Shown here in pieces: positions 1 to 5,142 of a stretch of DNA of 5,142 bases. The notes under the pieces were generated by a model. It made no database searches. It was not told the DNA's origin and was given only the letters and a program-made list of their open reading frames with translations. Origin of the DNA: Caldifarciminota bacterium (GTDB lineage Bacteria; Hydrothermota; Tepidihabitantia; Tepidihabitantales; JAOUPE01). The stretch's first letter is position 1, and each line of letters opens with the position of its first letter. The DNA lies in NCBI GenBank assembly GCA_029880025.1, contig JAOUPE010000131.1:1-5142 (forward strand), read 5' to 3'. The translations under genes were made by a program, and so were the position numbers.

Positions 1-256
1 TAATAATTTCTTTTGTTTCATAAGTGCCTTCGGTTGTTTTCAGGTGAAGCATATAAACACCGGCTGGAAGTTCTTGTCCCGTATCATCTTTACCATCCCA
101 GACAAGGTAGTTATTAGTTCTTAGTTGTTGGTGGTCAGGGGCAAAGGATTTTACCAGTTTGCCAGTGATATCAAAGATTTTAAGCTTATTGCCTGAAGGG
201 TCAGGCGTAAAGCGTATTGCGGTCTGCTTTGAGAATGGATTAGGATAAGCTTCCAG
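1..256 (-). other. C-terminal T9SS type A sorting / FlgD Ig-like domain of the repeat protein (partial)
   Basis: Residues 774-858 carry the order typical of these domains: YPNPF at 777-781, a T-A-I-R-F strand, LKIFDITGKLVKSF at 798-811, WDGKDDTG at 826-833, LPAGVYMLHL at 836-845 and a T-K-E-I-I end strand. In Bacteroidota, TIGR04183-type domains direct proteins through the type IX secretion system to the surface. In candidate phyla with similar domains the route is often unproven. Without T9SS genes in the window, sorting through T9SS is inference; a plain Ig-like end module is the alternative. Confidence 0.8.
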
Positions 257-2575
257 CGTTAAACGTGTAGCCTCAAGCATTGGGCGTTCTTGTTCCATTC
301 CCACAAATTGATAAAATTTGCCCCAGATGCGATAAATGTTAACAGGACGATGGTTGATGGAATCAGTCCAACCTGAATACGTTATAAGAACTTGACTTTC
401 AGAGCCTTTTATTAAAGCAGGCGAAAACTGGTAGCCGTTTTGAATTGAAACTGCAAAGGTGTCTATCACCATACCAGATGTATCTATTTTGGCGCCATAA
501 ATATCCCAGTTACTATTGCGTCCGTCTTGCCAAACAACCCAGTAATCTGTACCGTCAAAAAAAATTGAAGGGCACCGTTGTTCACCTACTGCAGTTGAAA
601 TAGCAAAACCATTCGGGTCAAGGACTGAATCATCCTGATTAACCCGGGCACCAAATATACTTAGTTCGGGATAATAACGCCAGTCTTGCCAAACCACAAG
701 ATAATTTGTACCGTCAAAGGCAACCGATGGTGATTCCTGCCAACGCAAAGCGGTTGAAATAGTAATCGAATCAAGAACTATTCCATTTTGGTCCACTATA
801 GCACCATAAATATCATCCCAAGAACCGCTGTGCCACTCCTGCCACACTACCAAGTAATTGTTACCATCAAAGGCAACTGAAGGTGAGGAACCTCTTGCGC
901 TTGATATGGCAATACCATTTGAGTCTAAGACAATGCCGGCTTGACTCACCCTGGCACCATAAACCCCGCTCCATACGACTAAGTAGTTTGTGCCATCAAA
1001 GGCAACCGAAGGCGACGAACCTCCTGTATTCGATATGGTAATAGCATTTGAGTCCAGGACAATACCGGCTTGATTCACCCGGGCACCATAAACACCGCTC
1101 CATACGACTAAGTAGTTTGTGCCATCAAAGGCAACTGAAGGCAACGAACCTCCAGTACTCGATATGGCTATACCATTTAGGTCTAAGACCTGACCGTTTT
1201 GTGAGACCCGTGTCCCAAAAATATCAGAGGAATAGTTGTTACGTCCATCTTCCCAAACTACTAGATAATTATTGCCATCGAAAGCAATCGAGGAAGATTG
1301 TTGCCAATAAGTTCCAGTTGATAATATAATGCTTGTTGTGTCAAGGACAATACCTGCCTGATTCATCCGGACACCCAAAATATCATAAGAAGAACCGCTG
1401 CGTCTTTCTGACCATGCCACTAAATAGTTTGTGCCGTTAAATGTAACCGAAGGGAATACATCATAGCCCGAGGGTGATACGAAAATACCCGCGGTGTCAA
1501 GAATAATTCCAGATTGTGTTACCCGCGCTCCATATACACCACGACTATCCTCCCAACTTACCAGATAATTTATACCGTCAAATGAAATTGCAGGATTATG
1601 TTGGCTATATCCGATAGGTGAGATACGAATGCCGGTCGGGTCAAGAAGAACCCCATTTTGGTCGACTCGTGCGCCATAAATATAAATATCGGTACCACTA
1701 CGCGCATCTTCCCATACGACAAGAAAGTTGTTACCGTCAAAAGCAACTAAGGGAAAATTTTCCTCTTCTCCATAAGAAGAAATGAAAATACCCCCTGAGT
1801 CAAGCACAATTCCAGTCCGATTAATTCTGGCACCATAAATATCAGGGGTGCCCATGCGATCGTCCAACCACACCACCAGATAGTTCGTATCGCCAAAAGT
1901 AATTGAAGGAGATTCTTGGTTTTCATGGGAGAATGTTATGAGAAAACCATTTGAATCAAGAACAATTCCAGATTGCGTTACACGGGTGCCATAAATATCA
2001 TAAGATGGACCGCGATAATCTGTCCACACTACCAGGTAGTTTAAACCATCAAAAGCAACCGCCGGGTCAAACTGGTCATCAAAGTAAGTCGATATGGGAA
2101 TCCCAACTGGATCAAGGACAAAACCATCTTGATTTAACCGGGCACCATAAATATCCAAAGTGTTAACATTGCGGTCATCGGTCCATACTACCAAAAAGTT
2201 ATTACCATCAAAGGCAACCGAAGGGGCAGATTGGTTATACAAATTAGTTGATATGGGAATGCCAGCTGAGTCAAGCACAACACCGGTTTGACTTACTCTT
2301 GCACCATAGATATCCGAATCATAAATATTACGAGAGTCTTGCCAGACAATGAGATAATTAGTGCCATCGAAAGCGACCGAAGATAATCGTTGGTCATAAG
2401 GTGCTGGTGAATAAACGATATTAGTATCAATCAGGAATTCATTTTGATTGCTATAAGGGTTGCCCTTTTTAATAACTTCATTTGTATTGAACCGCACATC
2501 TTTGACTTGATTCGAAGCATCGATGCCAAAAGTCAATGTTATGATAAAAATGAAACTCATTAATTTAAGAGCCAT
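1..2575 (-). CDS. Secreted tandem-repeat (beta-propeller-like) protein with T9SS/FlgD-like C-terminal domain, 3' end missing
   Basis: An uninterrupted minus-strand frame of 858 codons opens with ATG at 2575 and is still open at base 1. The start is set by AAGGAGGG five bases upstream. Residues 1-20 look like a signal peptide: Lys4, a hydrophobic stretch LMSFIFIITLTFG, and a possible cut after IDA. Residues 65-718 hold 13 tandem repeats built on AFDGTNYLVVWQD, then D-I-Y-G-A-R-V, then G-I-V-L-D-S-N-G-I-x-I-S. Residues 719-757 look like a worn fourteenth. Residues 774-858 begin LEAYPNPF and continue with LKIFDITGKLVKSF, WDGKDDTGQELPAGVYMLHL and TKEII, as in T9SS type A sorting or FlgD Ig-like domains. 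Such domains usually end a few residues after this point, so little is probably missing. There is one cysteine (Cys668). Each repeat could form a four-stranded propeller blade; that is inference. Similar repeats occur in many predicted secreted bacterial proteins without known function. The likely location is cell surface or extracellular; ligand and activity are unknown. Confidence 0.93.
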   Translation of the reverse strand, partial: MALKLMSFIFIITLTFGIDASNQVKDVRFNTNEVIKKGNPYSNQNEFLIDTNIVYSPAPYDQRLSSVAFDGTNYLIVWQDSRNIYDSDIYGARVSQTGVVLDSAGIPISTNLYNQSAPSVAFDGNNFLVVWTDDRNVNTLDIYGARLNQDGFVLDPVGIPISTYFDDQFDPAVAFDGLNYLVVWTDYRGPSYDIYGTRVTQSGIVLDSNGFLITFSHENQESPSITFGDTNYLVVWLDDRMGTPDIYGARINRTGIVLDSGGIFISSYGEEENFPLVAFDGNNFLVVWEDARSGTDIYIYGARVDQNGVLLDPTGIRISPIGYSQHNPAISFDGINYLVSWEDSRGVYGARVTQSGIILDTAGIFVSPSGYDVFPSVTFNGTNYLVAWSERRSGSSYDILGVRMNQAGIVLDTTSIILSTGTYWQQSSSIAFDGNNYLVVWEDGRNNYSSDIFGTRVSQNGQVLDLNGIAISSTGGSLPSVAFDGTNYLVVWSGVYGARVNQAGIVLDSNAITISNTGGSSPSVAFDGTNYLVVWSGVYGARVSQAGIVLDSNGIAISSARGSSPSVAFDGNNYLVVWQEWHSGSWDDIYGAIVDQNGIVLDSITISTALRWQESPSVAFDGTNYLVVWQDWRYYPELSIFGARVNQDDSVLDPNGFAISTAVGEQRCPSIFFDGTDYWVVWQDGRNSNWDIYGAKIDTSGMVIDTFAVSIQNGYQFSPALIKGSESQVLITYSGWTDSINHRPVNIYRIWGKFYQFVGMEQERPMLEATRLTLEAYPNPFSKQTAIRFTPDPSGNKLKIFDITGKLVKSFAPDHQQLRTNNYLVWDGKDDTGQELPAGVYMLHLKTTEGTYETKEII
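422..2383 (-). repeat. Array of 13 protein-coding tandem repeats (43-53 codons each)
   Basis: Taking the residue before 'S-V-A-F-D-G' as the start, repeats begin at residues 65, 118, 171, 223, 275, 328, 375, 428, 479, 522, 565, 616 and 669, giving lengths of 53, 53, 52, 52, 53, 47, 53, 51, 43, 43, 51, 53 and 50. Most carry W-x-D-x-R after the NYLVVW strand (nine exact, two altered). The segment between that motif and IYGARV varies in length and sequence and is lost in repeats 9 and 10. On the plus strand the array shows as recurrent 'ccatcaaa' and 'gcaccataaatat' words. These are coding repeats, not CRISPR or satellite DNA. Confidence 0.95.
884..1141 (-). repeat. Recent 129-bp tandem duplication (repeats 9 and 10)
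   Basis: Positions 884-1012 and 1013-1141 align without gaps at a period of exactly 129 bases. I counted about 16 mismatches by eye (about 88% identity), including an identical stretch of roughly 40 bases around 'ccatacgactaagtagtttg'. Other repeat pairs are much less alike in DNA. Both copies encode the same shortened unit, W-S-G-V-Y-G-A-R-V, lacking the usual D-x-R loop. This suggests one shortened unit was copied in frame after the loop was lost. Confidence 0.9.
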
Positions 2576-2580
2576 TTTAC

Positions 2581-2587
2581 CCTCCTT
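2581..2587 (-). promoter_or_regulatory. Shine-Dalgarno site of the repeat-protein gene
   Basis: The minus strand reads AAGGAGG, then GTAAA, then ATG. This is a near-perfect anti-16S match at ideal spacing. It favours ATG 2575 over the second in-frame ATG, five codons later, and suggests strong translation initiation. Confidence 0.85.
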
Positions 2588-2590
2588 GGT

Positions 2591-2638
2591 AAGTTTATTC
2601 CTACATAAAATAATTTTCCATTAAATTTATTCCTAAAT
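2591..2638 (-). repeat. Pair of direct repeats in the leader of the repeat-protein gene
   Basis: The plus-strand word TTTATTCCTA occurs at 2594-2603 and 2626-2635. Extended to 16 bases (2591-2606 and 2623-2638) the copies match at 14 positions. The offset is 32 bases, close to three helical turns, so both copies face the same side of DNA. They sit between the candidate promoters and the Shine-Dalgarno. They could be binding sites for a regulator, or chance in AT-rich sequence. Confidence 0.4.
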
Positions 2639-2642
2639 TATA
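2637..2642 (-). promoter_or_regulatory. Alternative -10 element (TATAAT) for the repeat-protein gene
   Basis: A perfect TATAAT on the minus strand lies about 62 bases upstream of the ATG. The hexamers 16-18 bases further upstream (such as AGATGA) do not resemble TTGACA, and no extended -10 TG is visible. A chance match in AT-rich DNA is quite possible. Confidence 0.25.
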
Positions 2643-2672
2643 ATAAGGATAGCCGAAATTCATCTCATCTAA

Positions 2673-2701
2673 TAAATAACAAATTCTCAAAAACTTGTCA
2701 A
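2673..2701 (-). promoter_or_regulatory. Candidate promoter of the repeat-protein gene
   Basis: The minus strand carries a perfect -35 hexamer TTGACA (2701-2696), a 17-base spacer, and TATTTA (2678-2673) as a weak -10. Transcription would begin near 2666 and leave a leader of about 90 bases. A competing -10, a perfect TATAAT, lies at 2642-2637 but has no good -35. Either or both may be used; the sequence does not decide. Confidence 0.4.
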
Positions 2702-2851
2702 TAGTTTGATTGCTTAATCCTTAAGTAAAAAAGTGTAATCGAATGTCACTATAATTTAATATTAACTACGAAAACAAGAAAGTATACACAGATGAGCCCA
2801 GATAAGACTACGGTTGAACCCAGATTATTGGTGCTGCATTAATCTTTTCTC

Positions 2852-2880
2852 TTGAAAAAGTCACCGGGTTTAGGTATCAT
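2852..2880 (+). promoter_or_regulatory. Candidate sigma70-type promoter of the cmk-plsC-ispH operon
   Basis: TTGAAA (2852-2857) and TATCAT (2875-2880) each match the consensus at five of six positions and are spaced by exactly 17 bases. The expected transcription start is near 2886-2889, only 6-9 bases before the cmk ATG. No Shine-Dalgarno is present before cmk, which fits a nearly leaderless message. Confidence 0.55.
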
Positions 2881-2894
2881 AAGCTCAGAAATTT

Positions 2895-3617
2895 ATGACA
2901 AAAGGTTTAGTTGTGGCAATCGACGGAACGGCTGGTTCCGGTAAAAGTACCACGGCTAAAAAGGCAGCCGAAGCATTGGGTTTCTTTTACCTTGATACCG
3001 GTGCAATGTACCGCGCAATCACCTGGAAAATCATTAATGCTAAAATTGATTTATGCGATACCAATAGTATTAAAAAGTTAGTTGCCCAAACAAAAATTGA
3101 TATTACCAAGGATAATCGGATAATGCTTGATAATAAAGATATGGCTGAAGAGATTCGAAAACCGGAAATCGATAAGCTGGTTTCTCAAGTCTCGGTCCTG
3201 CCAATAGTAAGACAGAAAATGGTGTCGGAGCAGCATCGGATTGCTAAAGGGCGAAATGTGATTTGTGAAGGCAGGGATATTGGCAGTGTTGTCTTTCCAA
3301 ATGCAAACCTTAAGATTTACCTGGATTGTGACCTGGAAGAACGCACAACCCGTCGGGAGAAAGAATTGAAAGAAAAAGGGATAAAGGTAACCAGAAAAGC
3401 GATTAAGGAAAATTTTTTGGAACGAGACTATATTGACTCTACGCGCGAACATAGTCCTTTACGCAAGACCGATGATGCGGTATTTTTAGATACGACTAAC
3501 CTGACAATCGAAGAAGAAGTGAAGATTGTAACCGATATGATTAGCGATAGACTGCTTAATAAAATTGATGCAAATCCGACCGCAGAAAATTTGACAACGG
3601 CTGAGGAGCGACTATGA
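2895..3617 (+). CDS. cmk: Cytidylate kinase
   Basis: Cytoplasmic enzyme that transfers phosphate from ATP to CMP or dCMP, recycling cytidine nucleotides for RNA, DNA and CDP-activated lipid synthesis. The 240-residue product shows the whole family pattern: P-loop GTAGSGKS at 11-18, CMP-site motif LDTGAMYRA at 33-41 (Thr35 and Arg40 align with E. coli Ser36 and Arg41), EGRDIGSVVFPNA at 125-137, an Arg-rich lid around 150-154, and ERDYIDSTREHSPL at 176-189, whose Arg177, Asp181 and Arg184 align with E. coli Arg181, Asp185 and Arg188. ATG 2895 is forced because an in-frame TAA sits at 2880-2882. It has no Shine-Dalgarno; a promoter lies just upstream. The last 20 or so residues form a polar tail beyond the usual end. 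It overlaps plsC by ATGA, so the two are probably translationally coupled. Confidence 0.97.
   Translation: MTKGLVVAIDGTAGSGKSTTAKKAAEALGFFYLDTGAMYRAITWKIINAKIDLCDTNSIKKLVAQTKIDITKDNRIMLDNKDMAEEIRKPEIDKLVSQVSVLPIVRQKMVSEQHRIAKGRNVICEGRDIGSVVFPNANLKIYLDCDLEERTTRREKELKEKGIKVTRKAIKENFLERDYIDSTREHSPLRKTDDAVFLDTTNLTIEEEVKIVTDMISDRLLNKIDANPTAENLTTAEERL
3603..3608 (+). promoter_or_regulatory. Shine-Dalgarno site of plsC, inside cmk
   Basis: GAGGAG lies five bases before ATG 3614, within the last codons of cmk. It supports this start and coupled translation across the four-base overlap. Confidence 0.8.
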
Positions 3618-4276
3618 ATTTTCGGTGGCGTCTGGGCTGGCTTTTGGTTTATCCAATTGCCAAATTGATAATGGGACTGAGAGTATTGGGCAGAGAGAAA
3701 TTAAGACAAGATAAAGCTAAAATCATCGCAGCCAATCATACCTCGAATCTTGACCCGTTCATCCTGGGACTGGCGACCGGGCAGGAGATATTTTTTTTGG
3801 CTAAAGAAGATTTGTTTAACTATTCAAAATGGTTTACCTGGCTAATTAGATTTTGGAATGCCTTACCATTAAGACGCAGTGCGATTGACCGAGGTTTATT
3901 TAAGACCTGTTCAAGATTACTGCAAAGAAATAAGACCTTAATTTTATTTCCGGAAGGGACGCGGAGTAAGAATGGCAATTTACAACCATTCAAACCCGGT
4001 ATTGGTTTGTTAGCAGTGACCAATTCGATACCAGTAGTGCCTTGTTATATTTATGGGGCAAGAAAATCTTTTATCTCAAAACTTGCCGACCAGGATATCA
4101 ATAAGGGAAAATTCAGGGTAGCTGATATTTTCACAGGCAGGATAACGGTGAAATTTGGTAATCCGATTCAGCCCGATGGTTTTAGTAAAAATCGGGACGA
4201 TTATATAAAACTCACCGCCAAGATTAGAAGCGAAGTGGAGGAACTCGGTAGTGTCGAAGCACTCGAGATTGGCTGA
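3614..4276 (+). CDS. plsC: 1-acyl-sn-glycerol-3-phosphate acyltransferase family protein
   Basis: Membrane-associated enzyme that most likely adds the second acyl chain to lysophosphatidate, giving phosphatidate for phospholipid synthesis. The 220-residue protein has the family motifs in order: NHTSNLD at 41-47 with the catalytic His42 and Asp47 (HX4D), PLRRSAIDRG at 85-94 as the second block, FPEGTRS at 112-118 binding the glycerol phosphate, and IPVVPCYIYG at 139-148 as the fourth. A hydrophobic segment at about 8-22 (GWLLVYPIAKLIMGL) probably anchors it to the inner membrane. Length is usual for bacterial PlsC. It sits between cmk and ispH, overlapping both. Chain and substrate preference cannot be read from sequence; another acyltransferase acceptor within the LPLAT superfamily is possible but less likely. 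Confidence 0.93.
   Translation: MNFRWRLGWLLVYPIAKLIMGLRVLGREKLRQDKAKIIAANHTSNLDPFILGLATGQEIFFLAKEDLFNYSKWFTWLIRFWNALPLRRSAIDRGLFKTCSRLLQRNKTLILFPEGTRSKNGNLQPFKPGIGLLAVTNSIPVVPCYIYGARKSFISKLADQDINKGKFRVADIFTGRITVKFGNPIQPDGFSKNRDDYIKLTAKIRSEVEELGSVEALEIG
4237..4242 (+). promoter_or_regulatory. Shine-Dalgarno site that fixes the ispH start
   Basis: GGAGGA lies eight bases before GTG 4251, inside the plsC reading frame. It is the only good site in the short interval between the upstream in-frame stop (TAA 4206-4208) and the first catalytic cysteine codon, so it decides the start. Confidence 0.75.
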
Positions 4277-5142
4277 TAAGGAAAAATCTGACCACCGCCT
4301 CATAAAAGTTGCGCAACCGATTGGTTTCTGTTCAGGGGTGGAACGAGCAGTCAAAATGGCTCGGCGCGCAATGCAGACCAACGGCAGAGTCTACAGTTTA
4401 GGACCACTCATTCATAATTCCTTAGTAGTCAAAGAATTGATTAAAGAGGGTTTGCAACCTATTTCTAATATTAAAAAGGCAAAAGGCGGCACAATCGTGA
4501 TTCGTTCTCATGGCTGCGCACCAGAATTGCTGACCGAAGCCGCAGCGCTTAAAATAAAAGTAGTCGACGCTACCTGTCCAAATGTTGCCAAAGTCCAGAG
4601 ATACGCAAAGAATTTAAGCCAGGATGGTTATACGGTTGTGGTGGTTGGCGATAAAACTCATCCGGAAGTTAAATCCATCTTGGCATATGCCGGAAAATCC
4701 GGTATAGTTTATAGGTTCGGTATGAAAATTAAAGCTAAAAAAATCGGAATTTTGGCGCAGACTACAACCTCAGCAATATTTTTTAAACAAGTAATCCAGG
4801 AATTGATAAAAGAAGATTGGGAAGAGATAAGAGTTTTTAATACCATTTGTAAAGAAGCTGCTTCCCGGCAAGCGGCAGTTAAAGAAATTGGCTCGAGGGT
4901 GGATTTGATGTTGATTGTCGGCGGCAAGAATAGTGCCAATACCCAGCGACTGGCAGAGACGGTTAGGAAAATCGGTAAACCAGTTTATCATATCGAGAAT
5001 AAAGGTGAAATCGATGATGGCTGGTTCTTTGATGCCAAAAAAATTGGGATTGCGGCTGGTACATCGACACCATCCTCGGTCATCGACGAAATCGTCAAGA
5101 TTTTGAAAAATCCCCAAATTTTTTCCAATGGGGTCACAAGCC
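4251..5142 (+). CDS. ispH: 4-hydroxy-3-methylbut-2-enyl diphosphate reductase, 3' end missing
   Basis: Last enzyme of the MEP pathway: reduces HMBPP to IPP and DMAPP with a [4Fe-4S] cluster in the cytoplasm. From GTG 4251 the frame has 297 codons and is open at the window edge. The three cluster cysteines are present: Cys27 (GFCSGVERAV), Cys109 (DATCP) and Cys200 (NTICKEAASRQ). Substrate residues align too: His55 in GPLIHN, His137 and Glu139 in HPE, the QTTT at 170-173, Ser228 and Asn230 in KNSANTQRL, and Ser272 in GTSTPSS. No in-frame ATG precedes Cys27, so the start is non-ATG; TTG 4269 is a weaker alternative without a ribosome site. The segment between HPE and QTT is about nine residues shorter than in the E. 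coli enzyme. The protein should end within a few codons; some lineages instead fuse ribosomal protein S1 here. It overlaps plsC by 26 bases. Confidence 0.96.
   Translation, partial: MSKHSRLADKEKSDHRLIKVAQPIGFCSGVERAVKMARRAMQTNGRVYSLGPLIHNSLVVKELIKEGLQPISNIKKAKGGTIVIRSHGCAPELLTEAAALKIKVVDATCPNVAKVQRYAKNLSQDGYTVVVVGDKTHPEVKSILAYAGKSGIVYRFGMKIKAKKIGILAQTTTSAIFFKQVIQELIKEDWEEIRVFNTICKEAASRQAAVKEIGSRVDLMLIVGGKNSANTQRLAETVRKIGKPVYHIENKGEIDDGWFFDAKKIGIAAGTSTPSSVIDEIVKILKNPQIFSNGVTS

Larger units (their letters stand above)
2576..2894. other. Divergent intergenic region
   Basis: This 319-base AT-rich gap separates the two starts. It contains the candidate promoters for both directions, the direct-repeat pair, a plus-strand TATAAT at 2750-2755 without a recognisable -35, and a perfect palindrome TTAATATTAA at 2756-2765. 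I saw no tRNA, no strong hairpin terminator and no convincing small gene. A 16-codon frame from ATG 2792 lacks a ribosome binding site. Confidence 0.7.

Noticed and set aside
1048..1329. Plus-strand open frame of 93 codons
   Set aside because: It lies antisense inside the repeat gene, matches no family, and arises because the repeats share sequence with few stops in that frame.
1951..2166. Plus-strand open frame of 71 codons
   Set aside because: Same antisense shadow of the repeat array; its apparent internal repeats (GCHKYHK, GHHKYPK) are the other-strand reading of the IYGAR segments.
422..2383. Possible CRISPR or noncoding satellite array
   Set aside because: Units are multiples of three, of variable length, diverged, and encode a continuous protein; there are no identical short repeats with unique spacers.
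2713..2725. CTTAA-TCC-TTAAG inverted repeat in the intergenic region
   Set aside because: Five-base AT-rich arms are too weak for a terminator and expected by chance here.
2750..2765. Plus-strand TATAAT followed by palindrome TTAATATTAA as the main cmk promoter and operator
   Set aside because: No -35 resembles the consensus at 16-18 bases; the promoter at 2852-2880 is better. It may still be a secondary site.
2792..2842. Short leader peptide from ATG 2792 (16 codons)
   Set aside because: No Shine-Dalgarno, no run of regulatory codons, and no attenuator-like hairpin follows.
3078..3452. Minus-strand frame inside cmk, and similar ones inside plsC (3820-4023, 4076-4381)
   Set aside because: They oppose genes with full catalytic motifs and show no ribosome site or recognisable family.
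4709..5117. Overlapping minus- and plus-strand frames inside ispH
   Set aside because: The ispH frame carries all conserved residues through this stretch; the others are shadows.

Overview
The window holds two divergent transcription units separated by a 319-base AT-rich gap. The left half (positions 1-2575, minus strand) is one long gene for a secreted repeat protein. The right half (2895-5142, plus strand) is a tightly packed housekeeping run: cytidylate kinase (cmk), a lysophosphatidate-type acyltransferase (plsC), and 4-hydroxy-3-methylbut-2-enyl diphosphate reductase (ispH), which is cut by the right edge.

The repeat gene encodes at least 858 residues: a signal peptide, 13 clear tandem repeats of 43-53 residues plus a degenerate fourteenth, and a C-terminal domain of the T9SS type A sorting / FlgD Ig-like kind that runs off the left edge, probably a few codons before its stop. 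The repeats look like beta-propeller blades, and two neighbouring copies are a recent 129-bp duplication. The protein is almost certainly exported, but its ligand or activity cannot be read from the sequence.

The three plus-strand genes overlap. ATGA joins cmk to plsC, and ispH starts on GTG 26 bases inside plsC, so they are probably one operon. The products serve nucleotide (CMP/dCMP phosphorylation), phospholipid (phosphatidate) and isoprenoid (MEP pathway) synthesis. A cmk-plsC-ispH order, often followed by ribosomal protein S1, is familiar in several bacterial lineages, so rpsA is the expected next gene. A good sigma70-type promoter lies so close to cmk that the message would be nearly leaderless, which fits the missing Shine-Dalgarno there. 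The other three genes have clear ones.

The organism is a bacterium with AT-leaning DNA and Shine-Dalgarno use. A MEP-pathway gene together with a long repeat protein bearing a 'YPNPF' C-terminal domain suggests the FCB-related or candidate phyla (for example WOR-3, Marinimicrobia, Cloacimonadota-like lineages). This placement is inference only. I found no mobile element, CRISPR array, RNA gene or defence system. The most unusual part of the window is the repeat protein.
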